Assembly (NCBI GenBank): GCA_027603945.1 | Contig: JADIIU010000100.1 | Span: forward strand, 1-47,170 | Direction of reading: 5' to 3' | DNA length: 47,170 bases | Source of the DNA: Terramyces sp. JEL0728 | Lineage: Eukaryota > Chytridiomycota > Chytridiomycetes > Rhizophydiales > Terramycetaceae | In this document: positions 10,882 to 20,067 of the stretch, one piece after another | Layout of the letters: the number at the start of each line of letters is the position of its first letter | Position numbering within the stretch: position 1 is the stretch's first letter | The notes under the pieces: generated by a model | The model's database searches: none | Told to the model about the DNA's origin: nothing | Seen by the model: the letters and a program-made list of their open reading frames with translations, nothing else | Made by a program: the position numbers and the translations under genes

Positions 10882-13416
10882 ATGGCTGCAGAGCTTGGAT
10901 TTGTCATTGCCGATAAAGAATTACAAGAGGCACGTCTTATTAATGAAAGGGATTTCGCGAATGGATATATAGTTGCAGAGATACTCTCGAAATATTATCC
11001 CATAGATGTACAGATGCATTCGTTTGACAGCGGAACCGCAATTGGAGCTAAAAAGAATAACTGGGGAATACTGGAGCGTATATTTACCGTATTATTGGAT
11101 TAACCCAGAAATACAGCATCCCCATTCCCAGAGAATTGTATGTTGCCGTGACAAACTGCGATTCCAAGAGTATTAGTATCCTACTGTCAATTATTTATGG
11201 ACACGTCAATAGCAAAACGTAGATATAGTTAACACAGACCACCACCAGATGGCATAATGGCAACAAGTATTAATCTAATCCCTGTCAGAAAAGAATTCAC
11301 CCCAAACAGAGGTTCGAGTAAACCACAATGGGAAGAGAGAAATGATTTTACAGTTTCATCAGACAGAATCACCATCCATTCGGATATCAAAGAATACATA
11401 TCCGCCGACCCACTGTCAATAAATCAAATGCCAATGTCAAAGCTTCCGATTGCTGAACCAACCGAGAAGGAGGATACAGGAAAGGTAGCTTTTGCTAACG
11501 CAGCTAATGTGTATCAGATGTATATGCTCGATATTTGGTATTTCCGAACCGCAAATAACTTTTTACAGAAACATGTTCCAATCTAACACGGTGCGGGAAT
11601 TGATTATTGCTAATATCGAGAAAAAACCAGCAGCCTTCAAAGAAGAGCTGATGGCAAGGATGATTACCGAAAAGGTGCATTTGAACTAATGATAGGCTCA
11701 TGAATTATCAATGCATGTTGCTTCCAATAGTGCTAGTGAATTCCAGCTTCTATTTGATACACTTTTGCCATTGATTCTTCAATCAAACTCCAACACAATC
11801 ATATTCCAGGCAGTAGGAAAAATCCTCTGTTTTTTAGGTGAGATTGGACAACGGTACCTGCCTATTGGAGAACCCTATCGGCGATTATCAAATTCAAGAG
11901 ATTTCCAGGTAATGATCAGGCAGATTGGTATAAGAAATGCTTCAAAAATACCATACCTGTCCTGTATTTTATTTTCATTCGTTGGAAACAAAATGTCTGA
12001 TTTGGATCTGGTAAATATATTTTTGGAGCTTAAAGTAAATGATACTAATATAGAATATCATCCTTACAGATAAGAACAGTACTGGAATGCCCAAATCACC
12101 TGGAAGTGAGTACATTTTCTTTTTATCAGCATTCAGCGCAATTGGGGAATTCAAAGCACATTCTTCTACAAACCAACTGACTGTATTCCACTTGTCTGAA
12201 TGTTTGACGATAATAAACTCTTACAAAGGGTCAGAGCAGCGTAGATCACTGCTAGAAACAGATCAAGTCAAAACAGCCGACCAGTCAAGTGCTTTATACT
12301 ACCCTGCATATGAGGTTACAGCGGTGCTGCATATATTGGCGTCAATAATCAAGTGCAACGTTTCATTGAAGCTTCGGGTACTATCAGACGTTATCTGTTC
12401 TGCACTGCGCATATTCTTTAAAATCGCACTACACCAATTATGTCCTAAAAATATTAGAAAGGCGTATGTTGCAGTCACACTGGCGTTACTGGATCCAAAG
12501 TATGAAGCCTACAATGACATACAAGAAATGGGAATTATTAATGATTTACTCGGTGTTTTGACTCTTAGTTTACGGAGATTCGACGGTGAATGCCTTAGAG
12601 ATTGCAAGTTTTTTATTTACCTAGTGATTTACCTCATATCTCCCCATTTATTTACCCACCAATGTCTCTGCACCTTGATAGTAAGAGCAATGTTGGAGTT
12701 GGAAAACCCATTTTTTGATCAATTTATAGCTCTGGCAGGATTGAAAGTTAGGGTATCCTGGGATGTACCGTTCCTGTTCCAAATTGAACAAAAGCCACTG
12801 CTAAAGTCTTGGTACAGTTTTGGCATTATCATGGGTAGCTAAAATTGACACTAGGAACTCTTAAATCTTCGCAGGATCCAAAGGTACTGTTGGACTACAA
12901 AACCCTGCAAATACTGCTGACTATTATGCTATATCAAAAGGAGCTGCCAAAGATGGAAAACGACGAATCGATTGAAGATGTCCAGCTGTTTGACCCGGCA
13001 AGTAGAATACCGATTCAAGCAATGAACTATATCTTTAACGTATTCAGCGACCATATCATCACCTGCTTATCATCAATCGAACTTTTTCAACCGGCCTGGC
13101 AGTTGTTGATGACATTCATGGTGCTTTGTGACCATTCGTTAGTAATTAAAGTAATTGGTTGTTGACAAAGAAATTTCCTGCAATTTTAGCAATATTGTTG
13201 CATGCACACACCTTGGATCGGAGCAAGTGCAAGAGGAAATTACTTTCTCGATTAAGAAAGCTGGTGACTTTTACAAAAAAGGAGGATGAAGATAGAAATA
13301 TCCCATTTAATTCGATGGACCCGCGAACCGTCGAAATATACCAAACAGAAGCTATTCGTATCTTGAGAGTATTCAGGACTGATTTCCCATTTATTGCAGC
13401 CAATAAAGTTCAATAA
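10882..13416 (+). CDS. SPEF1/SPATA4-type CH-domain protein with helical repeat region
   Basis: A 798-residue protein from eight exons. The seven introns are all tiny: 11089-11108, 11219-11237, 11485-11503, 11675-11695, 12035-12053, 12835-12854 and 13151-13170 (20, 19, 19, 21, 19, 20, 20 nt). The first about 110 residues match the CH-like domain of axonemal proteins: LINERDFANGYIVAEILSKY, MHSFDSGTAI, NNWGILERIFTKYSIPIPRE and SILLSIIYGHVNSKT, the last completed by splicing. The remainder is all-helical and resembles ARM/HEAT-type repeats (for example LLFDTLLPLILQSNSNTIIF). This domain family is linked to cilia and flagella, so the gene argues for a flagellate life stage (inference). Confidence 0.85.
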
Positions 13417-13489
13417 TTGAATAGGCTTTGAGCAATTTTAATTAACAATCATGAAAATGTGCATTTATTTCTAAATTTACAGGTGCCGA

Positions 13490-14512
13490 CTAGCAGAACC
13501 AAGGGTAAGTCCACCATCCATAGTAACCAGTGATATGATCAACCAAATTCAGCAATATCAAGTCAGATCCACAGTTGTTGCTTTCACCAGCCGGGCCAGT
13601 AGTAGTGCAGTAGTTGGTAGAAGTTCCAAATCTCTTGATTTCATAATTATCAACGTGGTGAGCAAAGTTGAAGAAATCTTGTGGTGGCAAGTGTGGTACG
13701 ATATCCCCAGACTTGGCGATTCTAAAGATCCTGCCTGCATATGGAAGACTATCGATATAATCTGCGAAATCAACGTTACCGGCACGAGGTTCACCAAAAG
13801 TGTAGGTGGAAATTCTGTCGCCGTATTGCGGGTTGTTTTGATAAAAGTCCATTGCAGCCAGGTTTACTACTGCACCTCCTAATGAATGGCCAGCGAAAAC
13901 AATGCTGTAGTTTGGGTACTTGGCAGCCAAAGTTTCCAATCCGGACTGGAGGGTTGGTTGAAGGTCCAAATAAGTAGTTTTGAATCCTTGATGAATTTGA
14001 GCTGAAGATGGAGCTTTGCTGTTTGGGAATCCTCCAAAATCAGCTGGGGTCTTCCAGAATATAATGTCCTGGATGCATGATTGGATGTTTGCGGTACCTC
14101 TAACAGCCACTACAATCATTTTTTGCTTGGTGTTATATCCAACAAACCCAGCTGCTCCAGTTCCGTAGTTTTCGTGAGATCCAACAATAACGGTTCCAGA
14201 TAACGAGCCCCCACAGCGAACACCGCAGTTCCATGTTTTTGAATTAGTGGTACTTGGACAATAGGAAGAAACTGCAAGTTGCATCATTAATCCAAAGTTT
14301 GCAGCAGTGCCAGAATCTACTTGTCCATTCCAGTCGCGTTTGGTGAGGGAGTTGGTATGATGAACATAGAAGTGGGACGAAGGCGCCATTTGTTGAGAGT
14401 ATTCTGCATAAGTCATGTTGGCGTCCAAGTTTTCATTTGCAGGTGGGGATGGCCAACCCTTATCTACAGCTTGAGTGGCAGCAGCGAGAGTAGCAAGGAG
14501 TAAAATTGACAT
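13490..14512 (-). CDS. Secreted class 3 lipase
   Basis: Extracellular triacylglycerol lipase or esterase of 340 residues without introns. It has a signal peptide (MSILLLATLAAATQA) and a likely Kex2-type site LTKR at 57-60 that would release a propeptide. The catalytic triad is readable: Ser210 in GHSLGG, Asp270 in SGDIVPHLPP and His326 in VDHITGYYGW. Other family landmarks are VVAVRGT and TFGEPRAGN. Several cysteines fit a disulfide-bonded secreted enzyme. A TATA box lies about 30 nt upstream. A broken copy of the 3' end of a similar gene is at 15555-15600. Confidence 0.95.
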   Translation of the reverse strand: MSILLLATLAAATQAVDKGWPSPPANENLDANMTYAEYSQQMAPSSHFYVHHTNSLTKRDWNGQVDSGTAANFGLMMQLAVSSYCPSTTNSKTWNCGVRCGGSLSGTVIVGSHENYGTGAAGFVGYNTKQKMIVVAVRGTANIQSCIQDIIFWKTPADFGGFPNSKAPSSAQIHQGFKTTYLDLQPTLQSGLETLAAKYPNYSIVFAGHSLGGAVVNLAAMDFYQNNPQYGDRISTYTFGEPRAGNVDFADYIDSLPYAGRIFRIAKSGDIVPHLPPQDFFNFAHHVDNYEIKRFGTSTNYCTTTGPAGESNNCGSDLILLNLVDHITGYYGWWTYPWFC

Positions 14513-14540
14513 TTCTAATGATAATGCACAAATATCAGGC

Positions 14541-14548
14541 TATTTATA
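14541..14548 (-). promoter_or_regulatory. TATA box of the lipase gene
   Basis: TATAAATA on the minus strand, 28-36 nt before the ATG. With usual TATA-to-start spacing the mRNA leader would be almost absent. Confidence 0.6.
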
Positions 14549-15523
14549 CAAGGATCAAAGCGTCAAAGAGTCCCCACAAGACCAAACATGTAATTAGGTA
14601 GAAATTTCAAAATATCGCAAATTTGTTGGATTTTGTTTTGGGAATTTCTCCCAAATGGCATAAAAATGAAATCTCGAATGGGAGAACTTGAATTCGTTGG
14701 TATTTTGTCGTTTCTTTGTTGAAGAATAGGCACGATTTCACAGTGCATGGACCATCACACGTCACCGTTATGTTCCACAAACGCACGACCGCTCGCTGTG
14801 AAGTGCGGTTTAGCTGAATTCGCATTGGAATGGTAATCAAGTGCGTAATAACAATGATCCGACGGGGAGTGCGCTTTATTGTGCAATGTCACCATTGTAG
14901 TTGAGCGAATGCTCGGGAAATCACGAAAAGATATTCTCTGCCGCATCTTTTGAGTTTCCTTTTTCGATCTCTAATCCACCTACTGAAACAGCTGATCTAT
15001 TTAATCTGTTCCAGTCTGTTGCATATCACCAAAGGAAAAAATGTTGAACTACAGTATTAAACACTCAAGTGGTAACTTGCAGCACTGTCAATTGATCGAT
15101 AAGAGCCAATTGGGTTAGATATGGGCAGTTCATTGATCATTTTGTAAGTGCATGATCTTTAAAGCAGCTTATGATATAGAGCTGCGACCTCAAAAATGTA
15201 CAGCTATATTAAACTGAATAATGCAACTTGCCAGTTGAATGGGTGGATCGTGCCAAATGGTGGTCAGGTTCCATCATTGTCGTGTGTCAAGTTATTTCTT
15301 CTGATAAGGTATAGCAGCACGCGACCAAAACGAGCTGATTATTGTAGGATGTAAAAGACTTGCTACCGAGGCGGCAAATTAATTGTTGTGGAATACTTTG
15401 CAGGAGACCCGCTGCGCACTGTTGTCAGTGTTCATCGGCATAAACGTCAATGATCAGCCAGTGTCAAATGTTCAAAGTCACGATCAAGCGCAAACCGTAG
15501 AAATCCAGAATAAAATGAAAGGA
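14549..15523. other. Gene-free region between lipase and lipase remnant
   Basis: About 1 kb with no supportable gene, RNA or repeat. Short open frames are present but show no family resemblance. It could be decayed sequence from a former lipase duplication, but no further lipase similarity was found by eye. Confidence 0.4.
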
Positions 15524-15554
15524 ATGCATTTATTGGGGCAAAAAGGTCATTTGT

Positions 15555-15600
15555 TCAACAAAACCAGGGGTAAGTCCACCAACCATACTAACGCCTATTG
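15555..15600 (-). pseudogene. 3' remnant of a second class 3 lipase gene
   Basis: On the minus strand the end reads YGWWTYPWFC then TGA, identical to the last ten residues of the lipase at 13490-14512, with silent changes. Just upstream an in-frame TAG and scrambled sequence replace the catalytic-His segment. A similar aataaatgca element follows the stop in both copies. Only the tail of the gene survives. Confidence 0.75.
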
Positions 15601-15754
15601 CTCAACTCTTTTCGATGACTTTGAATTCTTTCTCACATGCAAACAGTTTGGATAAAGCCGAAATCCAACAATTAGACTACTAACATATTAGGCTCGAAAG
15701 TTATTCAGAATTCCTCACAACCCTAGCTGCAATATCAAAGTGGAACAATCCAAT

Positions 15755-17332
15755 TTATTCCTTATTTTGGACCTTTTTTCTTGAAAACATGCTGAGCATA
15801 CTCCAACTTGCCAAGGTGGGACGAGGCTGGCCCTCTTCATCTTCAAGGCCATCCACAGCTTCGTACTTTATGACGGATATTCCCCACCATAAAGGACTAG
15901 TCCAGTTAATAAGTGAATCAATATTCAGCCCATAGAGTTTCTTGAGGTAACGCAAAGTCCAAACAGGCCAATTTGGAATTGACAGAGCAACACCCTGAAA
16001 AGTCCAATTGTCAGAGAGAGCAGAACAGAGAAGCCAAGAGTTGAAATCAACCGTTGGTACATCAATCCAAGTGGTCAGTATATCTGAGATAAATAGCAGA
16101 AACAACACTGCTCCCCCAAATGCAAAAAATGCTACAAAACCATTTACAGCCTTTGCTTCTGAACCTGGAACGGAATAAAAAATAACAGCCTGCAGTGGAA
16201 CGGTAAAAATATGGACAAATGTCATATGAAATACATACAAGTTGAATGAGATTCGACCAAGAAAGAGTAGGGGCGAGAAAGTGAATATGCGTTGCAGAAC
16301 TGCTGTAGTTTCGATCAAAAAGATAATAACTGCTGCAACGATCATGTATCTGACCTTGTTTCCTTCTGTTAACCCAAAGTCAGGATACGGTCCCCAGTTA
16401 CCACCTATTTGGAATTGTCGCAAAAAATCATCACAAGACTTTCCAATAGTCCATTCAAAGTCCATACATGTGTAAAAAGCGATCAGGGCGATAAAGACAT
16501 TCCCGGCAAAGGAAAAACTTTTGGTTTGGTATTTCGCCAGCATCCCTGATGAATTTAATTCCGCCAGCATCAAGCCAAGCATAAAGTAGGCGGACCAACG
16601 ATGGGTAATAAAGTTCCAGAGGAAGAAAGCAAAGAGTATGGTCCATCGACTGAGACTGTTTTGAGGGTAGTTGATCATACATAATGTTGCAAGGTATACC
16701 GCGATGGACCCCGTAAATTCAACTGGTATGGTCCAACAAGCTTCGGGAATAAGAGCCAAGTGATTGTATCCGGCGACGATAAATAGAAATGGACCAACCA
16801 AATATTGAAACGCTGTACCAGTGTACCGATTTTGTTCCCCTTTGATTACACCCGTTCTGTAGATGACATTGTTGACAAGCAAAGTACCAATAACTGGCAA
16901 AACGAGCCGGAAAGGACGCCGGATGATAGAAGAGACTAACTTTAGGTGACTTTTGTTCTTTAGGATTGAAGCCGTGAGCACTCTTCCTGAAAGCACCAAG
17001 AATATAGGAACAGCGATGGTTGCGTTTTGGTAGAAGAGCAAGAACCGGTTGCGAGACTCGCCAAAGACATAGGTTGAAAAATGCAAGATCATGACCCAGA
17101 ATGCAGCCAGTCCTCGAAGTCCATCTAGATAGTCTACTCGTGCTATCGGAGTCTACAATTAGCGAAAAGTGTCTACCTGGACACAAGTTGGTGATTTTTG
17201 TAGAGCTTTGATTAGTGAGTCTTCAGAATGGAGAACAGGCTCATCAGAAGAGATTTCAATGTTGTGAGAGAATGTAGCTTTGTTTTTTTTACTGTGAGTA
17301 ATTTTGCCATTTACTGTGAGTAATTTTCCCAT
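15755..17332 (-). CDS. Acyltransferase-3 family membrane protein
   Basis: A multi-pass integral membrane O-acyltransferase that would transfer acyl groups to an unknown acceptor. One 24-nt intron (17153-17176), the longest of the ultrashort class here, gives 517 residues. Splicing creates the family signature RVDYLDGLRGLAAFWVMILH at the first membrane segment. Further landmarks are RRPFRLVLPV, CWTIPVEFTGS, FLGRISFNLYVFHMTF and around ten hydrophobic helices. Start MGKLLTVNGK was chosen; an in-frame ATG at 17407 would add 25 residues. The N-terminal coding sequence contains a 22-bp tandem repeat. Confidence 0.85.
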
Positions 17333-17334
17333 TT
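17291..17334 (-). repeat. 22-bp direct tandem duplication at the start codon
   Basis: Two adjacent 22-bp units (actgtgagtaattttSccattt on the plus strand, S = g or c) differ at one base. Each unit contains an ATG on the minus strand, but the two ATGs are out of frame with each other; the outer one opens the acyltransferase frame. Confidence 0.85.
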
Positions 17335-17506
17335 TAATTGTGTTCTTTTGTGTTCTAATTTTTGTAGGACACAAACTGACAAAACTAAGCCACATGTTTA
17401 CTACCAAATTTGAAATCTTGGATTTAAGCGCAGTTGTGTTTTTACCTTTGCAGTGTTATTGTACGTGATATTTAGCCAAGAATAGTTGCTAATAAGGCTG
17501 GGCACC

Positions 17507-17661
17507 CATGGTATGAGGATAATGAAAGTCTAAAGTCTTTATCAACAAGGATTAATCTCGCGGTTCAAGTCGCGTATCCACTGTCCAACAAACATCGACA
17601 GTGGATACAGAGATTGGTACTTGTTGATAAAGTCTTTAAGCATTCATTAACCTCATACATG
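17507..17661. repeat. 155-nt imperfect foldback (long hairpin)
   Basis: The left arm 17507-17585 pairs with the right arm 17597-17661 around an 11-nt loop. Matching blocks are gtatccactgtc/gacagtggatac next to the loop, aatctc/gagatt, tttatcaacaag/cttgttgataaa and tatgagg/cctcata. The left arm has an extra block of about 14 nt (gcggttcaagtcgc). No terminal target-site duplication or open frame is evident. It could be a foldback MITE or a hairpin RNA gene. Confidence 0.75.
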
Positions 17662-17836
17662 AGTAGAGTAAGAGCACATGGAATCATACAATAAATCAAC
17701 GAAATCCGCATTTTTTTTGAATAAACAAGATTGCTCTACTATTCTTTTATGAAAATATAACATCTTAGAGCTTTGAAGCCCCCAAATCAAATTCAGTGGC
17801 TTTACCACAGATTTCCTGGTAAAGTGGCTCAGTTGA

Positions 17837-17843
17837 TATAAAA
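17837..17843 (+). promoter_or_regulatory. TATA box of the CBM19-like gene
   Basis: TATAAAA 32 nt before the ATG, the same spacing as in the lipase gene. Confidence 0.6.
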
Positions 17844-17868
17844 TCGAAAAAATCAATCGAATCTCAAA

Positions 17869-18751
17869 ATGCAAACCATTCTTGTACTCGCTGTTGCTCA
17901 ATCAGTATTCGCCGATCCCCGCTATCGCTACTCCAAGCAGCATCCCTCCAAATACCATTCCAACAACAGGTTCTCCAAACAGTTTGCAGTAGCTGTTGGT
18001 CAATCATGCAACTATGGACCTGATATCTCTGCGTGCACTGGAAACTATTTCTTGACTTGCGATCCGACTACCCAAAGATGGTAACTGGTGCTTTGATTAT
18101 AGGACTATCCAAAATACTTGTGCAAACCTGTGTTCGATCGATGTTGGTGCGTACAACTGCAACAATAACTCTGGAGGTGGTGCTCCTCAACCACCACCGC
18201 CTAATCCAAACAGTGGGATTACTGTTGGTCAGTCGTGCAATACTCAAAATGGAGATGTTTCTGCTTGCAATGGACACAACTTTTTGACTTGCGACAAACC
18301 TACTCAACGATGGGTGTTGCAAAACACTTGTAATCCAAGTACTTGTGATCAGATTGTTAACCCGCACGACTGTACAAACTACAATCAAGGTGGAAATGCA
18401 AACCCACCACCAAACAACCCACCACCAAACAACCCACCGCCAAACAACCCACCGCCAAACAATCCGCCGCCAAACAATCCTCCACCAAACAATCCTCCAC
18501 CAAACAACCCTCCTCCTAATAACCCTCCAGTTCAAGGAGTTCCTCAATCTGGTGGCCCATGTAATACACAAAAAGGAGACGTCTCTGCTTGTAACGGAAA
18601 CCAGTTCTTGATGTGCAGCAATGGCGCTTGGTATGTTCAAAATATGTGTCCATCCACTTGCTCCAACTCGATGCCGTCCTTCTATTGCACCGCGTATTCA
18701 AAGCAATCCAACAGCAACTTTATGAGCAACTATGACGACGATGATTACTAG
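17869..18751 (+). CDS. Secreted protein with three CBM19-like cysteine-rich modules
   Basis: Extracellular, probably carbohydrate- (chitin-) binding protein of 286 residues, with one 22-nt intron (18081-18102) inside the first module. It has a signal peptide (MQTILVLAVAQSVFA). Three modules share the pattern GQSC-x-G-D-I/V-SAC-N-G-FLTC-...-RW-x-x-QNTC-...-C: GQSCNYGPDISAC, GQSCNTQNGDVSAC and GGPCNTQKGDVSAC. A short PQPPPPNPN spacer separates modules one and two, and a (PPPNN)8 linker separates two and three. No catalytic domain is present. The CBM19 assignment rests on cysteine spacing only. Confidence 0.8.
18404..18523 (+). repeat. Eight 15-bp repeats coding PPPNN
   Basis: In-frame minisatellite forming the proline/asparagine linker of the secreted protein. 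Synonymous drift between units (cca/ccg/cct) is visible. Confidence 0.9.
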
Positions 18752-19107
18752 CCTTTTCTTTAAATATATCCATTAACCATGTTTTGACTAACTTTATTTG
18801 AAATAGCCATACAATTCTGGTGGAGTATGAGGGCAGAACTGGCCACATTAAAGGTAGAAATGTATTTCTTGGATACCTGTGGAATATTCTGTCATTGATT
18901 GCCACTCTACGATAGAATGAAAAATGATTTTGACAGCTAGGCGGAAACCACTTCCCTCACCAGATACATTAAACAGAACAACCCTGGCTGAATTACTTGT
19001 TGCTCCAGAATAACTCAACTATCAAGGCTTTGCTTTACGACTCTTGTAATAGCGCCATGACGCCTCTCCATGATAAAGATCTGATAATCAGTCCCCCAAA
19101 CCCAAAC
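18752..19107. other. Intergenic region upstream of the 7TM gene
   Basis: About 355 nt. An ATG at 19057 and non-ATG codons further up extend the next gene's frame, but comparison with the paralogue argues they are leader. Nothing else was identified. Confidence 0.4.
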
Positions 19108-20061
19108 ATGCCAAATCAATCCGTAATTCAATCGTACAGCAACCAGCCATGGAAACAAGTCCTGGTAGGCTACACCGTCGGTCTCCTCCTAACTGCACTC
19201 ATTGTCTTGTCGATAGCAATAATAAACAAATCATACACACCGTTCAAAAGTAAACAGCTGCCTGTCCTAGTAGTCGGGTATATAGCAATGATATGCTACT
19301 CTATTTCCTTGTTGCAGATGCTTCAGATTGTAGATTCAACAGGGATATTCCAGTACTGCTCATTATGGTTTCTTTGGATGCAAATTGTCTTTGGCTGTTC
19401 ATTAACCTTACTCGTAATGTCGTACCGAATGCGCAGGCTGTACTATATAATCGTTCTTGCACAAACAGCTGAAGGATACAAATTCTGGACACCGATGCTC
19501 GTTCCTTACTCTATTCCAGTTTTCCTTGCAGTGTTGGGATCAGCAGTACCGGATAAATTTGAAAGCTCGAGGCCGATTGTTACCAGTTCGACTATAGATA
19601 ATATACCTGGATGTACAGTTCAGCTAGATCAACTTTGGTTCCTGTACGCGCTGTTCATCTCTGTTTTTGTGCAGCTGGTTCATACGTGGATACTAACTTT
19701 CCTTGTGTCTAGGGTACGATCAGCGTTCAATGAATTCAAGGAAAACTTTTTAATCAATATTCTTGCGACGATACTGATTTTCCTTTGTTTTGGACTGGTG
19801 TTTAGTGGGGCTAGTTTTTACCAATGGGGAAAGATTAGTATACTGATGTGTGGCAGTTTGTATACGTTTGTTGCTGATGTTGGCCCGTTAGTTGCACCAT
19901 TGATTGGATTCTTGGTTGATAAGGACACGTACGAGCGGGAATGGAAGAGAGGTTTGCGAGACGAATCTTTGCCACAAGAACTGAATTATTCTATTGGCGA
20001 TGCAACCACAATCTATTCAATGCCTTCGATGGGTCGACTGAAATCAAAAATTTACAAATAA
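19108..20061 (+). CDS. Seven-transmembrane (GPCR-like) protein
   Basis: Intronless 317-residue membrane protein with seven hydrophobic helices, beginning VLVGYTVGLLLTALIVLSIA and ending with a helix that contains GPLVAPLIGFLV. A conserved MSYRMRRLYYII sits after helix 3 and LVSRVRSAFNEF after helix 5, where cytoplasmic loops are expected. It is paralogous to the gene at 28941-29888 over its whole length. Start MPNQSVIQSYSNQPWKQ was chosen because the paralogue starts MSVNQTNIDLQSYANQPWKQ. Ligand and partner are unknown. Its stop lies 6 nt from the stop of the convergent factor gene. Confidence 0.8.
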   Translation: MPNQSVIQSYSNQPWKQVLVGYTVGLLLTALIVLSIAIINKSYTPFKSKQLPVLVVGYIAMICYSISLLQMLQIVDSTGIFQYCSLWFLWMQIVFGCSLTLLVMSYRMRRLYYIIVLAQTAEGYKFWTPMLVPYSIPVFLAVLGSAVPDKFESSRPIVTSSTIDNIPGCTVQLDQLWFLYALFISVFVQLVHTWILTFLVSRVRSAFNEFKENFLINILATILIFLCFGLVFSGASFYQWGKISILMCGSLYTFVADVGPLVAPLIGFLVDKDTYEREWKRGLRDESLPQELNYSIGDATTIYSMPSMGRLKSKIYK

Positions 20062-20067
20062 AAACGA

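Noticed and set aside
11529..11580. 31-49 nt introns ending at ttttacag in the CH-domain gene
   Set aside because: They create a stop or are unnecessary; a 19-nt intron at 11485-11503 puts the whole exon in frame.
15383..15655. 90-codon plus-strand frame
   Set aside because: It runs antisense through the lipase remnant and has no family resemblance or promoter.
17556..17575. GGTTCAAGTC resembling a tRNA B box in the hairpin arm
   Set aside because: No matching A box, acceptor stem or T-arm pairing; the surrounding sequence folds as one long hairpin instead.
18068..18640. 190-codon minus-strand frame rich in Trp/Val
   Set aside because: Antisense of the PPPNN repeat and cysteine modules.
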